A DNA stretch of 64,000 bases, taken from Danxiaibacter flavus (lineage in GTDB: Bacteria; Bacteroidota; Bacteroidia; Chitinophagales; Chitinophagaceae). Both the position numbers and the translations under genes were made by a program. Below the pieces are notes generated by a model. The model was not told the DNA's origin, ran no database searches, and saw only the letters and a list, made by a program, of their open reading frames with translations. Positions within the stretch are counted from its first letter, which is position 1, and every line of letters begins with the position of its first letter. The stretch spans positions 434,001 to 498,000 of the forward strand of contig NZ_JAULBC010000007.1 of the NCBI RefSeq assembly GCF_041060425.1. Reading direction: 5' to 3'. Of the stretch, positions 45,496 to 53,495 are shown piece by piece.

Positions 45496-47097
45496 TTAAC
45501 TTGTTATCGACATCAATTTCATCCTTAAGTCATCAATTTTAGTTTGGGTCAACTGAATTTGATGAATGAGGTTATTAATATTTTCGATATCCTGGGCAAA
45601 TAGATTATTTCTTGGGACGGCTGACAATTTTTCGAGTAAGTTCTTCTTAACCTTCAACTGATTCATTTCGTTCATTAATTCATTTCTAGTGTCTTTTCTA
45701 TTTTCAGAATTTGAGCTAAGACTTAGGTCGCCTGTTGTCCGTCCAGAATTATTAATTGAATTTTGAACATCCTGCATTTTTTTAGACAGATCATTTAATG
45801 CAATTGCGGAGTTTAAATCGCGATTAGCATTTTCCAATTCAGTCAATTGCTTAACATGAGTAATTTTGAAATTCAAAAGCTGTGCAGGAATTGAGAATAT
45901 TGCTTTGAGTATGTTGATAGGAATAGAAACAAAACTTTCAAACTCGCTTGGTTTAACAATATAGTTTTCTACTAGCAAGCCATTTGAAAATTTAGGCGTA
46001 TTGGTTCTCTTAACCAAAGAGGATCTTTGAATGGGCACTTCTATAACAATTGACGGGTCGGGAATTAGCACATTATAAAGAACAGGACTTTGGTTATTAA
46101 AGGAAGGCGCTTTTACCAAAGCCTGCATGGCAAGCTTGAACAGTGGCCGAGTGAGAATGCCATAATAGATGTTACCAGGGCTTTGACTGAAGCATTGCTT
46201 CGGGCAATTATGTTGAATCTCAAAAGTAGCATCCACCAACACATCTTCTTTTGTAATTCCATCTATCGCGATAATCCAATCTTTGGAAATTATTGGAGTT
46301 ATTTGGAGTTCATCAGAGGTAACAATGAATATTTTCTTGTAAGTGGTAGTTTCTGCGATTGCATATTGCGGCAATACAATCTCCTGCATTAAGGAGGCAG
46401 CAGCTTGTGCCGAAAGGATCTTCTTTGGCGCCTCGCTTATCTCTGCGATAATATTGCTCAGTCTGTCTTCTGTTACTACGGACACGCCTTCTAATAAGCA
46501 TGAAGAGTTAACATTGAGTCGTAGTTCGTCATTTGCAAAGGAAAAAGAGTTATAGTTCAATCCCAACAATAAGGACGTGTCTGGCTCAATTGCTACTGTA
46601 GTATCCAAAGTTAAGTCCGACAAGATTGCCTCGATTATTGAGTTGTCTGTAATTGATCTTAGGACAGTTACTTGTGCAGTAGCAGTTATTTTTAGAGATG
46701 CTGTTGGCAAGTAATAACATTGGTCGGCAATGAAAGGTTGTTCAGGTATCATTATCGCCTCATCATTGCCATCTATTTGACTACGAAGTTCCTCAAGCAT
46801 TTGCATATTTTTGCTTTCCGCATCATCTTTGCCTTTTTTCGTCTCAAGCTCTCCAATTACTTTGTCAATCATTGGGAGTATCGGTTTAAATCTTTCGAAT
46901 CTTTGTTTCTTTGGTTTTTTACTATTATCATCATCCAGTTTCAACACATTAGTCGATACAACAAACTTTCTGCTCTTCCAATTAAAGAGATAAATAGTCA
47001 ATACCACTAAAAAAAATATCACGAAGAACCACACCCATGCTTTCATGGAAGGTAGAAACTCCAAAATATCCAGGTGTATGTTTAGAAGTGTTAGCAT
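45496..47097 (-). CDS. Membrane-anchored protein with C-terminal coiled coil
   Basis: 533 aa from ATG 47097; an open frame to 47163 adds an unlikely extension. One membrane helix near residues 20-40 (AWVWFFVIFFLVVLTIYLF) is followed by basic and acidic segments, a beta-rich central domain (about 130-400; ITATAQVTVLRSITDNSIIE, then DTTVAIEPDTSLLLGLNY) and, in the last 130 residues, a coiled coil (LENANRDLNSAI... MQDVQNSINNSG... NELMNEMNQLKVKKNLLEKL). Not recognised. As first gene of the caspase operon it may be a membrane-bound sensor or scaffold. Confidence 0.72.
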   Translation of the reverse strand: MLTLLNIHLDILEFLPSMKAWVWFFVIFFLVVLTIYLFNWKSRKFVVSTNVLKLDDDNSKKPKKQRFERFKPILPMIDKVIGELETKKGKDDAESKNMQMLEELRSQIDGNDEAIMIPEQPFIADQCYYLPTASLKITATAQVTVLRSITDNSIIEAILSDLTLDTTVAIEPDTSLLLGLNYNSFSFANDELRLNVNSSCLLEGVSVVTEDRLSNIIAEISEAPKKILSAQAAASLMQEIVLPQYAIAETTTYKKIFIVTSDELQITPIISKDWIIAIDGITKEDVLVDATFEIQHNCPKQCFSQSPGNIYYGILTRPLFKLAMQALVKAPSFNNQSPVLYNVLIPDPSIVIEVPIQRSSLVKRTNTPKFSNGLLVENYIVKPSEFESFVSIPINILKAIFSIPAQLLNFKITHVKQLTELENANRDLNSAIALNDLSKKMQDVQNSINNSGRTTGDLSLSSNSENRKDTRNELMNEMNQLKVKKNLLEKLSAVPRNNLFAQDIENINNLIHQIQLTQTKIDDLRMKLMSITS

Positions 47098-47163
47098 AAA
47101 ATTTTTTATAACGATTAAAATAAATGCTGATGTAAAATTGTAACACTCCGCATTCCAGCACAA

Positions 47164-47408
47164 CGGGAAAAAGTCCCAACTTATAAAGGGTTTTTTCCTG
47201 TTTTGTTTGCTGGAAATAACTGGTTTCCTGAATCTCGATCAATGGAAAATTAAATTCGTTGTAGGTTTGAATGATTCATCTGAGAAAAAAAGTTGCATCA
47301 ACCTATTTTCTATTAAAACAACATCTATAGCTGAAAGATCGATTGATCTTATTGATAGTAGCACGACAATAAACAGCTTTAAAAGAAATTTAAATTGGAG
47401 GGTTTACA
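47164..47408. promoter_or_regulatory. Divergent control region of the caspase operon and the kinase/regulator pair
   Basis: A 245-base AT-rich gap between the first gene of the minus-strand operon and the plus-strand pseudokinase gene. Both promoters should lie here, and it is the obvious place for binding by the LuxR-type regulator at 48167. No box can be assigned with confidence. Confidence 0.4.
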
Positions 47409-48170
47409 ATGATACTCTACGCTATTGCCGCAATATTAATTTTGCTGATTCTAACGGGATTAGTTTTTTTCTGTATCCTTAGTAGAATCAATGGTGACAT
47501 CAACAACAAATACAGACAAACGCAGGCGCGTATAACCGAGGCACAACTAGAATCTCGTATGGAAACCCAGGAACGCACGCTGCAACACATCAACTACGAA
47601 CTAAACAACAACATCAACCAGGTTGCGAGTGTAATAAAAATGACGCTGCACACTGTGGACATTAGCGACAATGATAAAACCGCGAAAAAACTCGAAGAGA
47701 TGACGGAGATGACAAGGCAGCTAATGGCAGGTGTTAAGACTTTGTCATTCGACATTGAGCTGGAAAGCATTGCAAACACTAATCTTTTTAGTGCATTGAC
47801 ACATGAAACAGGTCGCATCAACCGAGCGGGATCGCTACCGGTTGTTTTTGAGTGCAGTAGTGAACCAATAAAACTTGAACATACAAAAACTCTAATTGCC
47901 TATCGCATAGCCCAGATGATTCTTGACAACGCAATTATGCATAGCCATGCTAAGCAGATAAACATCAAACTTCATTTTACCAAAAATTTAATTACATTAA
48001 CTTTAAAGGATGATGGCAGAGGGTTTGATGTTGAGAAAACATTGTCAACTAACACTTCAGGAGGTTTGATGAAGGCAATGCGAAGGGCCAAAATGATAAA
48101 TTCGAAGCTGACAATCACCAGTGTTGTCGGCGTTGGCACAACTGTAATAATTAAAATACCTTGCGTATGA
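47409..48170 (+). CDS. HisKA_3-type sensor protein lacking the phospho-acceptor histidine
   Basis: 253 aa. One N-terminal membrane helix (residues 3-25), a short coiled coil, a dimerisation segment and an HATPase domain. The usual H-box 'xEIHDNIGQ' corresponds here to YELNNNINQ at 63-71: the acceptor His is Asn66 and the following acidic residue is Asn67. His60 is out of register. The ATP site looks intact: ILDNAIMHSHAKQ (N box), KDDGRGFD (G1) and GGLMKAMRRAKMI (G2). It may be a pseudokinase acting as phosphatase or scaffold. Its stop overlaps the start of the regulator gene (ATGA), so the two are coupled. Confidence 0.82.
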   Translation: MILYAIAAILILLILTGLVFFCILSRINGDINNKYRQTQARITEAQLESRMETQERTLQHINYELNNNINQVASVIKMTLHTVDISDNDKTAKKLEEMTEMTRQLMAGVKTLSFDIELESIANTNLFSALTHETGRINRAGSLPVVFECSSEPIKLEHTKTLIAYRIAQMILDNAIMHSHAKQINIKLHFTKNLITLTLKDDGRGFDVEKTLSTNTSGGLMKAMRRAKMINSKLTITSVVGVGTTVIIKIPCV

Positions 48171-48841
48171 AACATACAGCCCCGATAAAATTAGCGTTGG
48201 TTGACGATCATAAATTATTTCGAAAGGGCTTGATTGGCATTCTCGAAATGATGGATAAGGAATATGAAATTATATTTGAAGCGGAAAATGGAATTGATCT
48301 CCAACAAAAGATTCAAAAAGATAATCAACCAGACATTATTCTGATGGATGTAAACATGCCGGGCATGGATGGTTTCGACGCTGTCAAATGGCTTGTTGAA
48401 ACATATCCGCTAGTTAACATACTCGTAATAAGCATGGTCGAAAAAGAGGAGCAGATCGTAAAAATGCTTAAACTAGGAGTTAAGGGCTATTTGTATAAAG
48501 ATATTGAACCGAATGAATTGAAAAATGCACTTAATTCAATTGTCAATAAAGGCTATTATTATACAGACTTTATTACTGGTAAACTAATTCATTCAATTCA
48601 ACATCCCTCTGAACTGAATGAAACCCAGGATGCTTTTCATTTGCTAAATGAAAGGGAAATGGAGTTTTTGAAATTTGCCTGTACTGAAATGACTTATAAT
48701 GAGATAGCCCACAAAATGTTCCTTAGCCCTAAAACAATTGACGGCTATAGGAACGCTTTATTTGAAAAACTAAATGTAAAAAGCAGGGTGGGCTTGGCTA
48801 TGTATGCAGTTAAAAATGGGCTTGTAGAAATTTCAAACTGA
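48167..48841 (+). CDS. NarL/LuxR-type response regulator
   Basis: 224 aa from ATG 48167, which overlaps the TGA of the kinase-like gene. Receiver domain with VDDHKLF acidic pair, phospho-acceptor Asp in IILMDVNMPGMDGF (about residue 62), and YLYKDIEPNEL carrying the conserved Lys. The LuxR helix-turn-helix is LNEREMEFLKFACTEMTYNE and LSPKTIDGYRNALFEKLNVKS. All receiver residues are intact although the partner lacks its histidine, so phosphate may come from another kinase, for example the propeller kinase at 36.6-39.6 kb. Likely regulator of the divergent caspase operon. Confidence 0.9.
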   Translation: MKHTAPIKLALVDDHKLFRKGLIGILEMMDKEYEIIFEAENGIDLQQKIQKDNQPDIILMDVNMPGMDGFDAVKWLVETYPLVNILVISMVEKEEQIVKMLKLGVKGYLYKDIEPNELKNALNSIVNKGYYYTDFITGKLIHSIQHPSELNETQDAFHLLNEREMEFLKFACTEMTYNEIAHKMFLSPKTIDGYRNALFEKLNVKSRVGLAMYAVKNGLVEISN

Positions 48842-49935
48842 CTTACATACGAGTTTCTTCTTTTCACTTCATCGTTCGAACCCATCTACACATTTTACTC
48901 TCATAAAAAACAGAACCTGGTTATTAGAAGTCAATATTGATAATTGTGGTATGGCTGATCAGTAGAGACACTCCCGTATTTACTCACCTTTGCAAAATTT
49001 GAAATGAATTAATATGATTTGCTTTATGAACAAGTCAAAATTCACTTTTCCCTGGAAAAAATTACATGCTTCTAAAACGATTTAAAATTGAATGTCCGGT
49101 AGACAAGATTCAAACAACTCATATAATATATTAAAATACAAATATCTATTATTTGTTCTAAAATCTGTTATAGATTGTCTCAGTAAATCTTAATTACAAG
49201 ACTAATATCTATTTTTTTTGAAAATGCAGCTGTAAGACCTTTATGGTAATCGGCAAGAAGGTGATTAAACTGATGATTGGGGAGATTTAAAATATTTTTT
49301 TCAAAGTAACCGTTTAACACAGAATTCCTATTGCATTCCATGTTGGACTCAAGGTAACTGATTTAGTCTTTAAAAACAGTTATACTCCACTATATATGGT
49401 TCAAGGAGAGATATTAGGGCAAAAACACAACAACTCTTACAAATTACTAGCGCCTTCATCCCAATTCCAAAAGGTAAAGGCGCGTTACTCGACTAATAAC
49501 ATGCTAGTTTTCCAAATGCCTCCTTTCATTTAGCAGGTATCCAAACATCAATACTGGCACATTCTTTCAATAGCTGCTATCTTTTTTTGCCCAAACAATG
49601 AAGTTGTAATAAGCATTAAAAAAATTATTCTAATGAATGCCTATTCCGTCTGTTTGCGGAAAACGATTATTAACTTTATCACTTAAATCTTTGTTTATTT
49701 TATGAGAAATTACACCTGCTGACTGGAAGATAGGGGTTCGTCCGGTCCAGCTATCAGAAAAAATTAAAAGAAAAAAACTATCTTGCATCGCGGTGAACAA
49801 ACTGGTGAACAACCATCCAACAAGTTCTTAAAACCTTTACTGGTAAAGCATTTCAAATAATAGTTTGAATCCTGACGAGTTGATACACGTTACAAAACAG
49901 TCACTTAACTGCGATCACTTAATAATTAATACATC
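48842..49935. other. 1.1-kb gene-poor stretch beside the integrase
   Basis: No supported gene. It holds the imperfect copy of the tRNA-Pro 3' end at 49093-49115. The remainder is AT-rich with only short chance frames. Confidence 0.4.
49093..49115. repeat. Imperfect copy of the tRNA-Pro 3' end, candidate att site
   Basis: 20 of 23 bases match the tRNA-Pro 3' end at 51463-51485; the core GACAAGATTC is exact and the three mismatches are single substitutions. The two copies are in the same orientation, 2370 bases apart, with the integrase gene between them. Confidence 0.55.
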
Positions 49936-51264
49936 CTATCGCAAAGCACTTTTCTTTCTACTAAACTTGTTTTGCACATCAGCTGTATCCTCCAGTATCT
50001 TTTCTTCATCAACATCAGCATAGTTATTCTTTGTTGTGCTAATCTTGCTATGACCCAACAACTTGCTAACTGTTTCCATCGGAACACCATTTTTTAGGTT
50101 AATCTCCTTTGCAAAAAATCTTCTTGCCATGCGTGTATCTAGTTCGAGAGGTATGTTAAGGATCTCAGCAATAATTTTGAGAGATCGATTGAGTTCCTGG
50201 TTACTGATATAGGGAAATATCTTACCACTTGAGATGGCTTTTGACGATGATGCATATTGATCCATTATTTCTTTGGCAGCATCGGGAACTGGGATTCCGC
50301 AAAGTTCTGTATTTTTATTACGGTACACAGTACAAAACAACCTGCCATTGATACCTTCAAAATGTTTTGGTTCAAGGCCAACCAGATCAATATAACTTAC
50401 TCCCATGTAACAATCATATACAAAAAGGTCTTTTGCAAATTGCAATCTTTCATCGTTAAACGACGCCCTTTCTATTTTAATAAAATCGTGAATTTTTAAA
50501 TTTTCTCTTGAAACCTTTTTAGGTTTCTTAGTATATTGATCAAAGGGGTTATCTTTTATCCATTTCATCTTCTTCGCCATTCCGAACATTTTTCCGACAC
50601 GTTCCATGTGCTTATAAAGTCCGTTGCCCAGGCAGGGGTCATGTTTTTTTAAAGGTTTCGTCCTAATATGATTTTCTAATTCTAATAAAGCTTCATAATC
50701 CAAATGCAGCAGATCGACGTCATCTTTTTTAAAGTAATCCTTGAGAAAGTTTTTAAGATATTTTTCTGTTGTATCATAATTTTTTGTAGTACCTGGCTTC
50801 AAGTTGTCACCTCGGCATTCAAGTTTTTTATGTTTATCTATTAGCTCTACTAATGTGTGACCTGACTCTGGCGGTTTCTGGCTTATATGACAATTATTAT
50901 AATGATCTTTAATTGATTCACAGGTAATTTCAAATCGACCTGACTCAAGTGCTCTTTTGCTTTCGAGAATTCGAAACCTTACATCACCGATATAATTATT
51001 AATCGAGTCGACTTCGATACCTTTCCCAATTACTTTTTCATGGCTAGACGACCAGCTAGATATTTGAATTTTCTCATTCAATGAAAATTCAATGGATCTT
51101 CCATTAACCGTTATTTTGGCAGATAGGTATCCTATACTGAAATCTGACTTTGTCTTCCTTAATATAAAATCAATAGAAAAGGTTTTAATTTTTTTCATAC
51201 GAACATTTTTAGTGTTTTTACTCACGCTGTTCATCGAAAAATCTACTTGATCAAAACGTTTCAA
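49936..51264 (-). CDS. Tyrosine recombinase/integrase (Bacteroidota conjugative-element type)
   Basis: 442 aa with an N-terminal arm-binding domain, a SAM-like core-binding domain (LVELIDKHKK... YDTTEKYLKNFLKDYF) and a C-terminal catalytic domain. The catalytic Tyr lies in LLGHSKISTTKNNYADVD, with the His in LLGHS and an Arg in TRMARRFFAKEI. The position of the first catalytic Arg is GVSYIDLVGL with Ser instead, as in IntDOT-type integrases, and the HxxR His is Arg here. The gene points away from tRNA-Pro and lies 200 bases from its 3' end, a standard integration arrangement. Confidence 0.88.
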   Translation of the reverse strand: MKRFDQVDFSMNSVSKNTKNVRMKKIKTFSIDFILRKTKSDFSIGYLSAKITVNGRSIEFSLNEKIQISSWSSSHEKVIGKGIEVDSINNYIGDVRFRILESKRALESGRFEITCESIKDHYNNCHISQKPPESGHTLVELIDKHKKLECRGDNLKPGTTKNYDTTEKYLKNFLKDYFKKDDVDLLHLDYEALLELENHIRTKPLKKHDPCLGNGLYKHMERVGKMFGMAKKMKWIKDNPFDQYTKKPKKVSRENLKIHDFIKIERASFNDERLQFAKDLFVYDCYMGVSYIDLVGLEPKHFEGINGRLFCTVYRNKNTELCGIPVPDAAKEIMDQYASSSKAISSGKIFPYISNQELNRSLKIIAEILNIPLELDTRMARRFFAKEINLKNGVPMETVSKLLGHSKISTTKNNYADVDEEKILEDTADVQNKFSRKKSALR

Positions 51265-51405
51265 AATATATCAAAAGAACACTTATGTTCTGATTTAAAA
51301 TGACTTATAACATTTTCAAGAGACAATTTAGGCCGTAAAAAAGTCTCATAGAATGTCTCTCGAATTATTTGAATTCTTTTGATATTATTTGAAATAAAAC
51401 TAAAA
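51265..51405. other. Short spacer between integrase start and tRNA terminator
   Basis: AT-rich upstream region of the integrase, presumably with its promoter. It contains a degenerate pair of TTTGAA(A/T)T(T/A) words but no confident site. Confidence 0.3.
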
Positions 51406-51442
51406 TAAAAAAGCCCGTAAATCAATCATTTACGAGCTTTTG
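51406..51442 (-). terminator. Terminator downstream of tRNA-Pro
   Basis: Stem built from AAAGC-CGTAAAT and its complement with one central mismatch and a loop of five bases; on the minus strand it is followed by a T-run. It lies about 22 bases beyond the tRNA 3' end. Confidence 0.7.
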
Positions 51443-51464
51443 AATCGGTTTGAAACCTTATTTG

Positions 51465-51538
51465 TCGGGTGGACAAGATTCGAACTTGCGACCCCTTGCA
51501 CCCCATACAAGTGCGCTACCGGGCTGCGCCACCACCCG
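51465..51538 (-). tRNA. tRNA-Pro (anticodon GGG)
   Basis: 74 bases on the minus strand. Acceptor arms CGGGTGG and CCACCCG pair perfectly; D arm GCGC-AGCCCGGTA-GCGC; anticodon stem CTTGT/GCAAG with loop ATGGGGT giving GGG; T arm with TTCGAAT; discriminator A; CCA is not encoded. Its 3' end is the probable attachment site used by the neighbouring integrase. Confidence 0.92.
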
Positions 51539-51661
51539 AACTGTTAAACAAAACAAAAACGACAGAGAATCTGTACTTTATAAATCAAAACATTTCTGCT
51601 TTTATCTGTAAAGTTTCCGTTTAACGGGTTGCAAATGTAAAGGCTTTTTGGAAAAATCTAC

Positions 51662-51669
51662 TATCTTGC
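51662..51669 (+). promoter_or_regulatory. Candidate -7 box for the dihydroorotase-like gene
   Basis: TATCTTGC, close to the Bacteroidota -7 consensus TAnnTTTG, 21 bases before ATG 51691. No good -33 box was found. Confidence 0.4.
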
Positions 51670-51690
51670 GCACAAATTTTTAAGCCTCGC

Positions 51691-52956
51691 ATGAATATTC
51701 TGCTCCGGAAGGTAACAATAGCAGATCCAGTATCTGCTCACAACAGTTCAGTAAAAGATATTTTCATTTCTAACGGCATTATTCAGAAGATCGCTGACAA
51801 TATTGATGATAGTGCCGACCAGGTTGTAGATGGGCAAAACACAACGGTCTCACCTGGCTGGGTGGACATATTTGCTCATTTTGCAGACCCAGGCTATGAA
51901 TTTAAGGAAACACTGGAATCGGGTGCCAACACTGCCGCTGCCGGTGGCTTTACAAGGGTGTTTGTGTTGCCTAATACAAATCCCGTTGTTCAGAATAAGA
52001 CACAGGTTGAATACATCGTTCAAAAATCTTCTTCCCTGCCTGTTTATATTCAGCCATTGGGTTCCATCACCAAAAATGGTGAAGGAAAAGAGTTGGCTGA
52101 AATGTATGATATGCAGGCGAGCGGGGCTGCAGCATTCAGCGATGGTACTAATCCGGTACAATCTGCGGGACTACTTGTAAAAGCGCTTCAATACGTAAAA
52201 GCATTTAATGGCGTGGTTGTGCAGGTTCCTATGGATAAAAGCATCGGCCAGTACGGATTGATCAACGAGGGTGTTGTATCTACAAGACTTGGTCTTCCGG
52301 GCATTCCTGCAATGGCCGAAGAAATCATTATAGAACGTGATCTTAAGCTGGCGCAATACGCAAACTCAAGCATTCACTTTACAGGAGTATCTACTGCAAA
52401 GTCTCTCGAATATATCCGCGAAGCAAAAGAAGCAGGTATTCAGGTTACTTGCTCCGTAACACCTTACCATTTGTATTTTAATGATGAGGATCTTGCCTCT
52501 TACGATACCAATCTTAAAGTAACGCCTCCTATCCGGAACAAAGAGGATGTAGAAGCTTTGAAAGAAGGTGTTCGCAGCGGTTTGGTTGATTGCATTGCTT
52601 CACATCATTTGCCGCAGGATTGGGACAATAAGGTCTGTGAATTTGAATACGCAAAAGCTGGCATGTTAGGTCTGCAGACTGCTTACGCGGTTGTGCAGTC
52701 GGTATTGCCTGATCTGTCTGCGAATAAAATTGCTGCACTCTTTTCTTCAAATGCACGAAGCATCTTTCATCTTTCTGCTGCATCAATTGAAGAAGGTAGC
52801 CAGGCTGAACTTACTTTGTTTAAAGCATCGGGCACAACAACTTTAGCTAAAGAGACCAATAAGAGTAAATCTTCCAACTCGCCTTTCTTCGATAAGTCTT
52901 TGAAAGGTGAAGTCGTAGGAATTATAAATAAAGGGAATATCTTTATCAATAAATAA
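51691..52956 (+). CDS. pyrC: Dihydroorotase-family protein, probably non-catalytic form
   Basis: 421 aa, amidohydrolase fold (DHOase). The metal-binding signature 'DxHxHxRxPG' reads here DIFAHFADPG: the first His and the Arg are replaced, and the later SDHAPH region is ASHHLPQD. VFVLPNTNPV is retained. Bacteroidota commonly encode such a DHOase paralogue with lost metal ligands, which may be regulatory or support carbamoyltransferase as in PyrB/PyrC' complexes. Followed 6 bases later by DUF4199, so an operon is likely. The symbol indicates family, not proven activity. Confidence 0.78.
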   Translation: MNILLRKVTIADPVSAHNSSVKDIFISNGIIQKIADNIDDSADQVVDGQNTTVSPGWVDIFAHFADPGYEFKETLESGANTAAAGGFTRVFVLPNTNPVVQNKTQVEYIVQKSSSLPVYIQPLGSITKNGEGKELAEMYDMQASGAAAFSDGTNPVQSAGLLVKALQYVKAFNGVVVQVPMDKSIGQYGLINEGVVSTRLGLPGIPAMAEEIIIERDLKLAQYANSSIHFTGVSTAKSLEYIREAKEAGIQVTCSVTPYHLYFNDEDLASYDTNLKVTPPIRNKEDVEALKEGVRSGLVDCIASHHLPQDWDNKVCEFEYAKAGMLGLQTAYAVVQSVLPDLSANKIAALFSSNARSIFHLSAASIEEGSQAELTLFKASGTTTLAKETNKSKSSNSPFFDKSLKGEVVGIINKGNIFINK

Positions 52957-52962
52957 ACTCTT

Positions 52963-53487
52963 ATGGAAAAAAAAGTAACCACTCCGGTTGTTAAGGGCAT
53001 TATTATCACACTGATTTTAATTGTGTTTGGACTGGTAATTTATTTTACCGGCAACATGCAAAATAAAGTGCTGGGCTCTGTGCAATATGCAATATTGTGT
53101 GTTGGCATTATCTGGGCCTGTATCAACTATGCCAATCAAATGGACGGTTACGTTACGTTTGGAAACATTTTTGCACATGGTTTTAAAACAACGGCTGTTG
53201 TTATTGCTTTACTAAGTGTTTATACTTTTCTCGCACTGAAATTTATTTTTCCTGATATGATTGACCAGGCCCTGGAGCAGGCAAGAAAAGAAATGGAAAG
53301 CAAAAATCAGATGAGCGACGAACAGATAGAAAAAGGCCTTGAGATAGGAAGAAAATATTTTGTACCATTTGTTATTGGAGGACTGGTGTTGTTCTTTGCC
53401 ATTATCGGCGCGATCGGATCGGCAATTGGTGCTGCCGTTGCTAAAAAGAAACCACAAGATCCATTTTCTGTACAACAACCCATGTAA
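52963..53487 (+). CDS. DUF4199 integral membrane protein
   Basis: 174 aa with four membrane segments (GIIITLILIVFGLVIYF, VQYAILCVGIIWACINYA, TTAVVIALLSVYTFLALKF, VPFVIGGLVLFFAIIGAIG) and the glycine-rich end IGSAIGAAVAKKK. The pattern and size fit the Bacteroidota DUF4199 family; the function is unknown. It lies between the dihydroorotase-like gene (6 bases) and a glycosyltransferase gene (8 bases). Confidence 0.82.
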   Translation: MEKKVTTPVVKGIIITLILIVFGLVIYFTGNMQNKVLGSVQYAILCVGIIWACINYANQMDGYVTFGNIFAHGFKTTAVVIALLSVYTFLALKFIFPDMIDQALEQARKEMESKNQMSDEQIEKGLEIGRKYFVPFVIGGLVLFFAIIGAIGSAIGAAVAKKKPQDPFSVQQPM

Positions 53488-53495
53488 TTTTTACA

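Noticed and set aside
47207..47482. 91-codon plus-strand frame over the divergent control region.
   Set aside because: It overlaps the start of the kinase-like gene in another frame and has no protein-like pattern.
31474..48841. Bacterial gasdermin system, which is known to occur with caspase- and trypsin-like proteases.
   Set aside because: None of the unknown proteins resembles a gasdermin in size and hydrophobic N-terminal pattern; the 428-aa candidate has a signal peptide.
49630..49812. 60-codon minus-strand frame near the att-like site.
   Set aside because: No recognisable features and no support from context.
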